DNA of 64,000 nucleotides from NCBI RefSeq assembly GCF_001426755.1, contig NZ_LMFJ01000002.1, positions 233,498-297,497 of the forward strand, given 5' to 3'. The translations under genes were made by a program, and so were the position numbers. Source of the stretch: Aeromicrobium sp. Root495 (lineage in GTDB: Bacteria; Actinomycetota; Actinomycetes; Propionibacteriales; Nocardioidaceae). The notes beneath the pieces are model-generated. The model saw nothing but the letters and a program-made list of their open reading frames with translations, did not search any database and was not told the origin of the DNA. Positions 48,848 through 57,600 of the stretch are shown here, piece by piece; the first letter of the stretch is position 1; each line of letters begins with the position of its first letter.

Positions 48848-49118
48848 CGCGCTCGAACGCCTTGGCGCCCTGACGGTTGATGACCGACTTCACGGCGGCG
48901 TAGATGGCGCCCTGCAGCACGGCGGCCAGGAGGATCTCCCGGAACCCGTACTCGCTCTGCAGCGGTCCCGGCGGGTCGGCCTTGTCGTCGGACCCGACGC
49001 GCTTCCAGACCTGCTTGAAGAGCATGCTCGCGATGAGACCGCCGAGGATCGAGCTGACGATGCCGACCGGGCGGTAGAGGATCTTGGCAGAGGTGCTGGC
49101 CTTCTTCTCGGTGGACAT
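48822..49118 (-). CDS. DUF4235 membrane protein
   Basis: A 98-residue protein with MSTEKKASTSAKILYRPVG, a hydrophobic helix (IVSSILGGLIASMLFKQVW), the acidic DDKADPPGP link and REILLAAVLQGAIYAAVK, matching the actinobacterial DUF4235 family of unknown role. Two membrane helices are expected. It has a leaderless ATG at 49118. The 3' end overlaps the convergent membrane-protein gene by 26 bases, so the two mRNAs are antisense at their ends. Confidence 0.85.
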   Translation of the reverse strand: MSTEKKASTSAKILYRPVGIVSSILGGLIASMLFKQVWKRVGSDDKADPPGPLQSEYGFREILLAAVLQGAIYAAVKSVINRQGAKAFERATGEWPGS

Positions 49119-49124
49119 GATCCG

Positions 49125-49130
49125 ACCGTA
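49125..49130 (-). promoter_or_regulatory. -10 element for DUF4235 gene (leaderless)
   Basis: TACGGT on the minus strand, 6 nt before the ATG at 49118. Confidence 0.55.
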
Positions 49131-49154
49131 GGCGCGGACCGACGTGCCTGCATC

Positions 49155-50072
49155 TCAACGAGTCGGGGCGAGCTCCGCCCGCCACGGCGGGTCCGCACCT
49201 GGGCGACCGACCGTGATCGTGGCCGCCGCGCTGCACCAGGTGAGCAGTGACTCGAGATCACCGGCGTCAAGCTCGGATGCCGCGGGCCACTCGCGGTCGC
49301 ACAGCCAGGCGAGCATCGCGGCCATGAAGGAGTCGCCCGCGCCGATGGTGTCGGCGACGTCGACCGAGGGGCCGGGCCGTTCCACGACACCGGCCGGGGA
49401 GCCCAGGACGGCTCCGTCCCCACCCCGAGTGACCGCGACGACCCGGCCGGGCGCGGCCAGCTCGGCCACGAGCTCGGCGAGGTCGCGGCCCGGGTACAGC
49501 ACCTCGGCGTCCTCGTCGCTCATCTTCAGGACCGTCACGGACGGGAGGAGCCGGTCGACCAGCTCCCGCCACCGCGCGTGGTCGGGCTCGACGCTCAGCC
49601 GGACGTTGGGATCGAGGGACACGACGACGCCCTGTGCGGCGGCGTCGGCGACGAGCGTGGAGACGGTCGTGGCCCCCGGCTCGATCGCGATGCCCAGGGA
49701 GCCCACGTGCACAGCCGCCCGGCCCGAGGCGGAGAGGGGACCTGCGGGGTCCCACGTCAGGCCGAACGCGTAGGAGGCACTGCCGTCGTCGGCCAGGACG
49801 GCGACGGCCGAGGACGTGCGGCTCGGCGGCGGGGCGAGGTCGGCCAGGAGGACGTCGGCCCGGTCCAGCTGGCCCCTGAGGAGCTCCCCGTGCTCGTCGG
49901 CTCCGACCTGCGCACCCAGCTCCACCGACACGCCCAGTCGTCCGAGCCCGACGGCCACGTTGAACGGCGACCCTCCGGCGTGGACCACGTCCTCCTCGCC
50001 GGGACGTCGCACGACGTCGACCAGCGCCTCTCCCACGACGAGCACGTCCGAGATCCGCTGCGCACCTGACAT
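49155..50072 (-). CDS. PfkB-family carbohydrate kinase (fructokinase-like)
   Basis: A 305-residue ribokinase-fold kinase with the two PfkB signatures: GGSPFNVAVGLGRLG near the N-terminus and DTIGAGDSFMAAML with the catalytic Asp. VVAVTRGGDGAVL precedes the ATP site. It resembles fructokinases, but ribose or other sugars are possible. The ATG at 50072 has TACGGT 6 nt upstream; the frame runs on upstream into the tRNA-Leu terminator region and is rejected there. Confidence 0.9.
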   Translation of the reverse strand: MSGAQRISDVLVVGEALVDVVRRPGEEDVVHAGGSPFNVAVGLGRLGVSVELGAQVGADEHGELLRGQLDRADVLLADLAPPPSRTSSAVAVLADDGSASYAFGLTWDPAGPLSASGRAAVHVGSLGIAIEPGATTVSTLVADAAAQGVVVSLDPNVRLSVEPDHARWRELVDRLLPSVTVLKMSDEDAEVLYPGRDLAELVAELAAPGRVVAVTRGGDGAVLGSPAGVVERPGPSVDVADTIGAGDSFMAAMLAWLCDREWPAASELDAGDLESLLTWCSAAATITVGRPGADPPWRAELAPTR

Positions 50073-50078
50073 GGACTC

Positions 50079-50084
50079 ACCGTA
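50079..50084 (-). promoter_or_regulatory. -10 element for PfkB kinase gene (leaderless)
   Basis: TACGGT on the minus strand, 6 nt before the ATG at 50072. Confidence 0.55.
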
Positions 50085-50113
50085 GCGGCGGCCGTCGGGC
50101 CCCGAGCAGCAGA

Positions 50114-50144
50114 AAGCTCCCGGTCCGTGAGGATCCGGGAGCTT
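50114..50144 (-). terminator. Terminator of tRNA-Leu
   Basis: On the minus strand AAGCTCCCGG pairs with CCGGGAGCTT across an 11-nt loop, followed by TCTGC, directly after the tRNA. Confidence 0.8.
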
Positions 50145-50154
50145 CTGAAGTACG

Positions 50155-50237
50155 TGCGCACGAGAGGATTCGAACCTCCACGCCCTTGCGGACACTGGCA
50201 CCTGAAGCCAGCGCGTCTACCATTCCGCCACGTGCGC
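50155..50237 (-). tRNA. tRNA-Leu(CAG)
   Basis: The minus strand forms an 83-nt class II tRNA. It has acceptor GCGCACG/CGTGCGC with discriminator A, anticodon CAG for CUG codons, a long variable arm and the T-loop GTTCGAATC. CCA is not encoded. A TAGAGT -10 (50272-50277) lies about 35 nt upstream. A tRNA-Leu in this position, next to fhaA, is also found in mycobacteria. Confidence 0.95.
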
Positions 50238-50334
50238 CCAGTCGACAGCAGAGCCGTACGACCGAGGCACAACTCTAACAGGGCTCGCGCCCCGCGGGGA
50301 CGCCCGGTGCACGGGCGAATGCTGGGTGGGCCGA

Positions 50335-50340
50335 TACGAT
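50335..50340 (+). promoter_or_regulatory. -10 element for the fhaA-pknB operon
   Basis: TACGAT lies 46 nt before the fhaA ATG, giving a leader of about 40 nt that holds the AGGAGG ribosome site. This contrasts with the leaderless genes nearby. Confidence 0.45.
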
Positions 50341-50386
50341 CGCAGGGAATGTCCGACCACGGGACCGACGAGGAGGTGGACGACGC

Positions 50387-51115
50387 ATGGCCGGAGTGCT
50401 CCAGCGCTTCGAGCAGAGGCTCGAGGGCGCCGTGACCGGTGCGTTCGCCCGCGCGTTCCGCAGCGCCGTCCAGCCGGTGGAGATCGCCGCCGCCCTGCAG
50501 CGCGAGATCGACAACTCGGCCCATGTGCTCTCACGCGAGCGGATGCTCGTGCCCAACGACTTCACCGTCGAGCTCTCCACGTCGGACCACGAGCGGCTCA
50601 CGCCGTTCGGGACCACGCTGTCCGACGAGCTCGCCACCCTCGTGAAGGAGCACGTCACGGAGCAGCGGTACACGCTGGCCGGGCCGCTCACCATCACGTT
50701 CGTCGAGGCCCCCGAGCTCGGCACCGGTCGCTTCCGCGTGCGCAGCAAGACCAACGCGTCGGTCCGACCCGTCGCCGGGCAGCGCATGACGGAGACGGCC
50801 ATCCGCTCCTCGGACGTCGTCATCGAGGTCAACGGCATGCGCCACCCGCTCCAGGCGCCCGGCGTCGTCATCGGACGCGGCTCCGAGGCCGACCTCCGCA
50901 TCGACGACCCGGGCATCTCGCGCCGGCACGCCGAGATCAAGGTCCATGACTCGCCTGGCGGCACCACCGTCACGGTGGTCGACCTCGGCAGCACCAACGG
51001 CGTCATCCTCAACGGGCACCGTGTCCAGACGGGCTCCGTCGCCGACGGCTCGCAGATCCGTCTGGGCAACACGAGCGTGCTCATCCACATCACGTCCACC
51101 GACCGGGAGCGCTGA
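50387..51115 (+). CDS. fhaA: FhaA-type protein (DUF3662 + FHA domain)
   Basis: A 242-residue protein with the DUF3662 domain (FEQRLEGAVTGAFARAFRSAVQPVEIAAAL...) and a C-terminal FHA domain (VVIGRGSEADLRIDDPGISRRHAEI, DLGSTNGVILNG). In mycobacteria FhaA binds phosphorylated MviN/CwsA to control peptidoglycan precursor export. Here the long Pro/Gln linker of mycobacterial FhaA (about 527 aa in total) is almost absent. First gene of the cluster, AGGAGG upstream; fhaB overlaps by one base. Confidence 0.93.
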   Translation: MAGVLQRFEQRLEGAVTGAFARAFRSAVQPVEIAAALQREIDNSAHVLSRERMLVPNDFTVELSTSDHERLTPFGTTLSDELATLVKEHVTEQRYTLAGPLTITFVEAPELGTGRFRVRSKTNASVRPVAGQRMTETAIRSSDVVIEVNGMRHPLQAPGVVIGRGSEADLRIDDPGISRRHAEIKVHDSPGGTTVTVVDLGSTNGVILNGHRVQTGSVADGSQIRLGNTSVLIHITSTDRER

Positions 51116-51600
51116 TGTCCGAGCTGACCCTCACCCTGATCAAGCTGGGCTTCCTGGCCGTGCTGTGGCTCTTCGTGCTGTCCGCGGTCTCCGTGATCCG
51201 CTCCGACATCTTCGGCACCAAGGTCCCCAGCCAGCCGCGCGCCAAGGTCGCCAAGCAGCCCAAGCCACCGGCAGCGCCCAAGCAGCGCAAGGGCAAGGCG
51301 CCCCGCGGCGTCCCCACCAAGCTGCAGGTCGTCTCCGGGCCCAACAGCGGCCAGAGCGTGCCGCTCGGAACGGACCCCATCCTCCTGGGCCGCGGCACCG
51401 ACGCAGCCATCCGTCTCGACGACGACTACGTGTCCACCCGCCACGCCCGGTTCGCCAGCAACGGCGAGCAGTGGTTCGTCGAGGACCTCGGCTCCACCAA
51501 CGGCACCTACCTCGGCAGCCAGCGCATCACGAGCCCCGTGGCCGTGGCCCTCGGCACGCAGGTGCGTCTCGGCAAGACCATCGTCGAGCTCCGGAAGTGA
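51115..51600 (+). CDS. fhaB: FhaB/FipA-type membrane FHA protein
   Basis: A 161-residue protein with an N-terminal membrane helix (LTLIKLGFLAVLWLFVLSAVSVI), a basic Pro/Lys-rich linker and a C-terminal FHA domain (PILLGRGTDAAIRLDDDYVSTRHARF, DLGSTNGTYLG). In mycobacteria FhaB/FipA links division proteins in a kinase-dependent way. The ATG overlaps the fhaA stop codon (TGATG) and pstP follows one base after it. Confidence 0.94.
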   Translation: MSELTLTLIKLGFLAVLWLFVLSAVSVIRSDIFGTKVPSQPRAKVAKQPKPPAAPKQRKGKAPRGVPTKLQVVSGPNSGQSVPLGTDPILLGRGTDAAIRLDDDYVSTRHARFASNGEQWFVEDLGSTNGTYLGSQRITSPVAVALGTQVRLGKTIVELRK

Positions 51601-51601
51601 C

Positions 51602-52891
51602 ATGACGAGCCTTCGCCTGAACTACGTCGCCCTGACCGACGTCGGCCTGCGCCGGTCCACCAACCAGGACTCGGGGTACGCCAGCAGCAGCCTCATCGCC
51701 ATCGCCGACGGCATGGGCGGTGCGGCCGCGGGCGACCTCGCCTCGGCCACCACGATGAACATCGTGCGCCAGGTCGACACCGACCTCAGCGACGTCGACC
51801 CGCTGGAGGCCCTCGGGCACGCGGTCGCCGCCGCCAACACGCGCCTCGGCCAGCTCGTGCGCGACGACCCGTCGGTCGAGGGCATGGGCACCACGCTCGA
51901 GGCCATGCTGTGGGACGGCCACCGCTTCGCCACCGCCCACATCGGCGACTCCCGGGCCTACCTCCTGCGAGACGGTCGGCTCACCCAGATCAGCATCGAC
52001 CACACCTTCGTCCAGAGCCTCGTCGACGAGGGCAAGCTGACCCCCGCCGAGGCCCGGGTGCACCCGCACCGCTCCCTGCTGCTGCGGGTCATGCTCGGCC
52101 GCGACGACAACGATGCCGACCTCGGCTGGTTCGACGGGAAGCTCGGCGACCGGTTCCTGCTCTGCAGCGACGGCCTGTCCGACATGGTCGAGGACTCCGT
52201 CATCGAGCAGCTGCTGGGTGCCGAGACCATCGACCAGGCCGCCACCGAGCTCGTGCGCCACGCGCTCGAGGCCGGCGGCTACGACAACGTCACGGTCGTC
52301 ATCGGCGAGCTCGTCGACGCCAGCGAGGAGCCCGACGAGCACCTGTCGTCCTCCGACGGCCAGCCGCAGCTCGTGGGCGCCGCCTCCGAGGGCCCCCGGG
52401 GACGCACCGGCCGCGCCTCCAGCGGTCGCGACGCCGAGACCACCACCCCCGCAGTCGCCCTCGACCCCGAGGAGCTCCGGTACGCGCCGCGCGAGCCGAG
52501 CCGCTTCTTCTGGGTCCGTCCCATGGCCTTCATCGCTGCGTTCGTGGGCCTCCTGCTCGTCATCGGGGTCCTCGCGTACCAGTACACGCAGCGCCAGTTC
52601 TACGTCGGCACGTACGCCGGCCAGGTGGTCATCTACCGCGGCATCGACGTCGACGTCCCGGGCCTCACCCTCTCCCACGTGGAGGAGGGCACGGGCGTCT
52701 CGGTGAGCTCGCTCCCCGAGAGCTACGCCGACAAGGTGCGGGCCGGGATCACCGACGTCGACTCCCTCGCGCAGGCCCGAGACACCGTCGCGGAGCTCAA
52801 GGCCGCCGTGCCGGAGGTCAAGCCGAGCCCCACGCCATCCCCCAAGCCGTCCTCCAAGGCCTCGCCCTCGGCCAAGAGCCAGGACGCCTGA
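51602..52891 (+). CDS. pstP: PstP-type PP2C serine/threonine phosphatase
   Basis: The phosphatase that reverses PknB-type phosphorylation. The 429-residue protein has a PP2C domain (residues 1-240: NQDSGYASSSLIAIADGMGGAAAG, GMGTTLEAM, HIGDSRAYLL, LLCSDGLSDMV, GGYDNVTVVI), a charged linker and a membrane helix around 305-325 (MAFIAAFVGLLLVIGVLAYQY). It ends in an extracellular part with a Pro/Ser-rich tail. Metal-binding aspartates are conserved. rodA overlaps its stop (TGATG). Confidence 0.95.
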   Translation: MTSLRLNYVALTDVGLRRSTNQDSGYASSSLIAIADGMGGAAAGDLASATTMNIVRQVDTDLSDVDPLEALGHAVAAANTRLGQLVRDDPSVEGMGTTLEAMLWDGHRFATAHIGDSRAYLLRDGRLTQISIDHTFVQSLVDEGKLTPAEARVHPHRSLLLRVMLGRDDNDADLGWFDGKLGDRFLLCSDGLSDMVEDSVIEQLLGAETIDQAATELVRHALEAGGYDNVTVVIGELVDASEEPDEHLSSSDGQPQLVGAASEGPRGRTGRASSGRDAETTTPAVALDPEELRYAPREPSRFFWVRPMAFIAAFVGLLLVIGVLAYQYTQRQFYVGTYAGQVVIYRGIDVDVPGLTLSHVEEGTGVSVSSLPESYADKVRAGITDVDSLAQARDTVAELKAAVPEVKPSPTPSPKPSSKASPSAKSQDA

Positions 52892-54282
52892 TGAGCTCCG
52901 GACTGGGCAGCAGCCCCGCATGGGTCCCGCGCAAGCGCCGCGGGGCCGAGCTCGTGCTGCTCTCCATGTCGGTCGTCATCGGCATCGCGGCCTACTGTGC
53001 CGTGGGCCTGGGCGTCGAGGGACGGATCCCGGCGGGCGTGGCCAAGCTGAGCTTCTCGCTCGCTGCCGTCGCGGTGGCCACCCACCTCGTCATCCGCAAG
53101 GTCGCGCCCTACGCCGACCCCGTCCTGATCCCCCTGGTCGTGGCCCTCAACGGCCTCGGGCTGGCCATGATCTACCGCATCGACCTGAGCTGCGAGGACT
53201 ACTGCCTCGGCGGCAACTACGAGCCGCTCGCCAACGCCCAGCTCATGTGGACGGCCATCGGGCTGATCGCCTTCGCGACCGTGCTGATCGTCATCCGCGA
53301 CCACCGCCGTCTGCAGGCGTACACGTTCACCTTCGGTCTCGCCGCCATCGTGCTGCTGCTCCTGCCCCTCATCCCGGGCATCGGCCAGGACATCCGCGGC
53401 GCCAAGATCTGGATCCGACTCGGCCCGTTCAGCTTCCAGCCCGGCGAGGCCGCCAAGATCTGCCTCGCGATCTTCTTCGCGGGCTACCTCGTGGTCAAGC
53501 GCGACGCACTCGCCCTGGCCGGCCGGCGCATCGCCGGCATAGACCTCCCGCGCGGTCGCGACCTCGGGCCCATCCTCGTGGGCTGGGGCATCAGCATCCT
53601 CATCCTCGTGGCCCAGAAGGACCTGGGCTCCTCGTTGCTGTTCTTCGGCCTCTTCGTGGTCATGCTCTACATCGCCACGGAGCGTCCGGGCTGGCTCGTG
53701 GTGGGCGGCGTGCTGTTCGCCGCCGGCTCGTACTTCGGGTACGTGGCGTTCGGCCACGTGCGCAACCGTTTCGACGTCTGGCTGCACCCCTTCTCCGACC
53801 CCGACAACAACGGCCAGATCATCAACGGCCTCTTCGGGCTCGCGCACGGCGGCATCCTCGGCCGTGGCTGGGGACTCGGCAGCCCGGAGCTCACCCCGTT
53901 CTCCTTCTCCGACTTCATCGCCTCGGCGTTCGGTGAGGAGCTGGGTCTCACCGGCATCATGGCGATCCTCGTGATCTACGGGCTCATCGTGGAGCGCGGC
54001 CTGCGCATCGCCCTCACGTGCCGCGACGCCTTCGGCAAGCTCCTTGCCGCCGGCCTCGCCGTCTCCATGGCGCTGCAGGTCTTCGTGGTCATCGGCGGCG
54101 TCACGCGCCTCATCCCGCTCACCGGTCTCACCACACCGTTCCTGGCCCAGGGAGGCTCGTCCATCGTCATGAACTGGGCCATCATCGCCCTGCTCCTGCG
54201 CATCAGCGACCAGACCCGTCGCCCGGCCCCCGAGGTCTCCTCCTTCGAGAGCGACGAGGCCACCCAGGTGGTGAAGCTGTGA
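52891..54282 (+). CDS. rodA: FtsW/RodA/SpoVE-family SEDS glycosyltransferase
   Basis: A 463-residue SEDS membrane protein with about ten helices that polymerises lipid II into peptidoglycan together with its cognate PBP. It has AKIWIRLGPFSFQPGEAAKI, the large extracellular loop with FVGHVRNRF-like FGHVRNRFDVWLHPF, and GEELGLTGI. In this cluster it is conventionally RodA-like (with PbpA) rather than FtsW. The start overlaps the pstP stop codon, and pbpA overlaps its end (GTGA). Confidence 0.93.
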   Translation: MSSGLGSSPAWVPRKRRGAELVLLSMSVVIGIAAYCAVGLGVEGRIPAGVAKLSFSLAAVAVATHLVIRKVAPYADPVLIPLVVALNGLGLAMIYRIDLSCEDYCLGGNYEPLANAQLMWTAIGLIAFATVLIVIRDHRRLQAYTFTFGLAAIVLLLLPLIPGIGQDIRGAKIWIRLGPFSFQPGEAAKICLAIFFAGYLVVKRDALALAGRRIAGIDLPRGRDLGPILVGWGISILILVAQKDLGSSLLFFGLFVVMLYIATERPGWLVVGGVLFAAGSYFGYVAFGHVRNRFDVWLHPFSDPDNNGQIINGLFGLAHGGILGRGWGLGSPELTPFSFSDFIASAFGEELGLTGIMAILVIYGLIVERGLRIALTCRDAFGKLLAAGLAVSMALQVFVVIGGVTRLIPLTGLTTPFLAQGGSSIVMNWAIIALLLRISDQTRRPAPEVSSFESDEATQVVKL

Positions 54283-55760
54283 ACAAGCCCATCCGCAACC
54301 TCGCCATCGCGTGCCTCGCGCTCTTCGCTGCACTGCTGCTCAACGTGAACTACGTGCAGTTCGTCGAGGCCGACAGCCTCAACTCCAAGAACGGCAACCG
54401 CCGGGTCATCGACGAGGAGTTCTCGCGCGACCGCGGCTCCATCCTCGTCGACGGCGACCCCGTGGCCGAGAGCGTCAAGAGCGGCGACCAGTACGAGTAC
54501 CAGCGCAAGTACGCCGAGCCGGGGCTCTACGCGCCGCTCACCGGCTTCTTCTCCTACATCTACGGCGGCGCCTCCATCGAGCGCTCGCAGAACGCCGTGC
54601 TGTCCGGGAGCGACAACCGGCTCTTCGTGAACCGCGTGGTCGACCTCCTCTCCAACGCCCAGCCCAAGGGCGGCAGCGTCGAGCTCACCATCAACAGCGC
54701 CGCTCAGAAGACCGCCGCCAGCGGGCTGGAGGCCCTCGGCAAGAACACCAAGGGTGCTGTCGTCGCGCTCGACCCGCGCACGGGCGCCATCCTGGCCAGC
54801 GTCACCCAGCCCTCGTACGACCCCAACCGTCTCGCGAGCCACGACCTGAACAAGGTGGAGGCCGCCTGGAAGGAGCTCACGGGCGACAAGGACCAGCCCA
54901 TGATCAACCGCGGCACGCAGCAGATCCTGCCGCCGGGCTCCACCTTCAAGCTCGTCACCGCCGCGGCCGCGCTCAAGAACCTCAAGCTCGACCCCGACTC
55001 CAAGGTCAAGGGCGGCACCACGCTCGACTTCGGTGGCCGCGCCGGCTCCTACACGCTGGGCAACGAGAACGGCAGCAACTGCGGCGGCAACAGCATCACG
55101 TTCGAGCAGGCGCTCAACGTCTCGTGCAACGTGAGCTTCGGCTCGCTCGCCGACAAGATCGGCCAGGACAAGCTCGACGCCCAGGCGGAGCTGTTCGGCT
55201 TCGGCCGCGACTACCTCGAGGGCCTGCCGGGCAGCTCCAGCCGCTTCACCGCCGAGGGCACTGACCTCGACGTCGCCCAGCTGGCGCAGAGCGGGATCGG
55301 TCAGTACGAGGTGGCCGCGAGCCCGCTCCAGATGGCCATGGTCGCGGCCGGCATCGCCAACGACGGCGTGGTCATGAAGCCCTACGTCGTCAAGACCGTC
55401 CGCGAGCCCAACCTCCAGGTGCTCGAGAAGGCCGAGCCCGAGGCCATCAGCGACACCCCGGCCATGTCGGCGGCCGACTCCGCCAAGCTGCGCCAGATGA
55501 TGGTCAGCACGGTGGAGCGCGGCACCGCCACCTCCGCCCGGATCTCCGGCGTCGACGTGGGCGCCAAGACCGGCACGGCACAGTCCACCGAGGACCGCCC
55601 GCCCTATGCCTGGTTCGTGGCCCTGGCCCCGGCCGACAACCCCACCGTCGCGGTGGCCGTGCTGGTCGAGAGCAGCGACACCGCCCGCAACGAGATCGCC
55701 GGCGGCCGACTCGCCGGACCCATCGCTCGGTCCGTCATCGAGGCGGTGCTCGAGAAGTGA
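54279..55760 (+). CDS. pbpA: Class B penicillin-binding protein PbpA
   Basis: A 493-residue transpeptidase that cross-links peptidoglycan made by the SEDS partner. An N-terminal helix (NLAIACLALFAALLLNVNYVQF) precedes a dimerisation region. The transpeptidase domain has the active-site PPGSTFKLV (Ser221, Lys224), SCN (282-284) and KTGTAQ (430-432). GTG 54279 overlaps the rodA stop. In mycobacteria PknB phosphorylates PbpA, which fits this operon. Confidence 0.95.
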   Translation: MNKPIRNLAIACLALFAALLLNVNYVQFVEADSLNSKNGNRRVIDEEFSRDRGSILVDGDPVAESVKSGDQYEYQRKYAEPGLYAPLTGFFSYIYGGASIERSQNAVLSGSDNRLFVNRVVDLLSNAQPKGGSVELTINSAAQKTAASGLEALGKNTKGAVVALDPRTGAILASVTQPSYDPNRLASHDLNKVEAAWKELTGDKDQPMINRGTQQILPPGSTFKLVTAAAALKNLKLDPDSKVKGGTTLDFGGRAGSYTLGNENGSNCGGNSITFEQALNVSCNVSFGSLADKIGQDKLDAQAELFGFGRDYLEGLPGSSSRFTAEGTDLDVAQLAQSGIGQYEVAASPLQMAMVAAGIANDGVVMKPYVVKTVREPNLQVLEKAEPEAISDTPAMSAADSAKLRQMMVSTVERGTATSARISGVDVGAKTGTAQSTEDRPPYAWFVALAPADNPTVAVAVLVESSDTARNEIAGGRLAGPIARSVIEAVLEK

Positions 55761-55817
55761 GCCACCCATCGACCGTGACCTCCGCATCCCCCACCCACCC
55801 CTTGGGAGACTGACACC

Positions 55818-57593
55818 ATGACCACATCCGGCGACGAGCCCATCCGCCTCGGCGACCGCTACGAGCTCGGCGGCCTGCTGGGCCGTGGAGGCATGGCCGA
55901 CGTCCGCGTGGGCCGCGACCTGCGTCTCGGACGCACCGTGGCCGTCAAGCAGCTGCGCGTCGACCTGGCGTCCGACGACACCTTCCAGGCCCGGTTCCGC
56001 CGCGAGGCCCAGTCGGCCGCAGCACTCAACCACCCCTCCATCGTCGCGGTCTACGACACCGGCGAGGCCGACAACTCCCACGGTGACCACATCCCGTACA
56101 TCGTCATGGAGTACGTCGAGGGACAGACGCTGCGCGAGATCATGCGCGACGACCGCAAGATCCTGCCCGAGCGCGCACTCTCCATCACCGCCGACATCCT
56201 CGATGCCCTCGACTACAGCCACCGCTCCGGCATCATCCACCGCGACATCAAGCCCGCCAACGTCATGCTCACGCCCTCGGGCCAGGTCAAGGTCATGGAC
56301 TTCGGCATCGCCCGCGCCATCGCCGACGCCTCCTCGGCCATGACCGCCACCGCCGCCGTCATCGGCACGGCCCAGTACCTGTCGCCCGAGCAGGCCCGCG
56401 GCGAGACCGTCGACGCCCGCTCCGACATCTACTCCACCGGCTGCCTGCTCTACGAGCTGCTCACCGGCCGCCCGCCGTTCGTCGGCGAGAGCCCGGTCTC
56501 GGTGGCGTACCAGCACGTCCGCGAGGAGGCTCGTCCTCCCTCGCAGCTCAACCCCGACGTCACGCCCACGGTCGACAACATCGTGGCCAAGGCCCTCGCC
56601 AAGCGCGTCGACGACCGCTACCAGAGCGCCGCCGACATGCGCCGCGACCTCGAGCGCGCCATCGGCGGACACGCCGTGGCCGCCCCCACCGCCTCCACGG
56701 CCGTGGTCGGCGCAGCCACCGCCGTGGTCCCCGCGGCCGCCGCCACCTCCGTGGGCGGCGCGCACACCGCCATCCGCGAGGACGAGGAGGAAGAGGAGAA
56801 GCGCAACCAGGCCGCGTACTGGATCCTCGCCCTCGTCGCCGTCCTGCTGCTCGCCGGCATCGCGTTCGGCGTCTGGAAGGCCTCCCAGCCCGACCCCGTC
56901 AAGCAGGTCGCCGTCCCCGACGTGATCGGTCTCGACGTCGACGCCGCCACCCGGGCCATCACCTCCAAGGGCCTCACCGTCGGCGACCCCGTCCAGCAGC
57001 CCAGCGCCGACGTCGACGAGGGCAAGGTCATCTCCACCGACCCCGACGCCGACTCCAAGGTCGAGGACGGCTCCGAGGTCGTCCTCACCGTCTCGAGCGG
57101 ACCGGAGCAGGTCAACGTCCCCGACGTCGGCGGCTACACGTACTCCGAGGCCAAGTCCGCACTGGAGCGTGCCGGCCTCAAGGTGAAGAAGGACGAGCGG
57201 GACTCCCAGGAGGACAAGGACACCGTCATCAACACCAACCCGCCGGCCAACACCCCGGTCGACGCGGGCACCACGGTCACGGTGATCGTCTCCAAGGGCC
57301 AGGCCACCGTCCCCAACGTGGTCGGGCAGTCGCTCGAGGACGCCAAGCAGGCACTCGAGGACGCCGGTATCAAGTACACGGTCACCAACGACCCATCCTC
57401 GGACCAGCCCGCCGACATGGTCACCGCCCAGAGCACGCCGGGCGGACAGAAGGTCCCGCCGGGCACCTCCATCGAGATCACCGTCTCCACCAACTCCGGT
57501 GGTGACGACCAGGGCGACGACGCCGACACCGGTCCAGGGACCGACACCGATCCCGGGGTGGACGCGGACGCCGGGACCGATCCGCTCGGCTGA
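55818..57593 (+). CDS. pknB: PASTA-domain Ser/Thr protein kinase PknB
   Basis: A 591-residue receptor kinase that controls growth and division through phosphorylation of cell-wall proteins. The kinase domain has GRGGMADV (22-29), Lys44, catalytic HRDIKPANVM (141-150), DFG (161-163) and an activation loop with Thr176 and Thr178, equal to the autophosphorylated pair in mycobacterial PknB. A membrane helix near 335-353 is followed by three PASTA domains (mycobacteria have four). No pknA gene is present between pbpA and pknB or next to it. Confidence 0.96.
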   Translation: MTTSGDEPIRLGDRYELGGLLGRGGMADVRVGRDLRLGRTVAVKQLRVDLASDDTFQARFRREAQSAAALNHPSIVAVYDTGEADNSHGDHIPYIVMEYVEGQTLREIMRDDRKILPERALSITADILDALDYSHRSGIIHRDIKPANVMLTPSGQVKVMDFGIARAIADASSAMTATAAVIGTAQYLSPEQARGETVDARSDIYSTGCLLYELLTGRPPFVGESPVSVAYQHVREEARPPSQLNPDVTPTVDNIVAKALAKRVDDRYQSAADMRRDLERAIGGHAVAAPTASTAVVGAATAVVPAAAATSVGGAHTAIREDEEEEEKRNQAAYWILALVAVLLLAGIAFGVWKASQPDPVKQVAVPDVIGLDVDAATRAITSKGLTVGDPVQQPSADVDEGKVISTDPDADSKVEDGSEVVLTVSSGPEQVNVPDVGGYTYSEAKSALERAGLKVKKDERDSQEDKDTVINTNPPANTPVDAGTTVTVIVSKGQATVPNVVGQSLEDAKQALEDAGIKYTVTNDPSSDQPADMVTAQSTPGGQKVPPGTSIEITVSTNSGGDDQGDDADTGPGTDTDPGVDADAGTDPLG

Positions 57594-57600
57594 GCGAGCC

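Noticed and set aside
50349..50949. ATG upstream of fhaA giving a 201-codon frame overlapping fhaA
   Set aside because: It shows no family features and fhaA in the other frame has DUF3662 and FHA domains; it lies in the leader.
53976..56765. 929-codon minus-strand frame opposite pbpA and pknB
   Set aside because: It is low complexity (Gly, Val, His, Asp) and lies entirely over strong, motif-rich genes on the plus strand.
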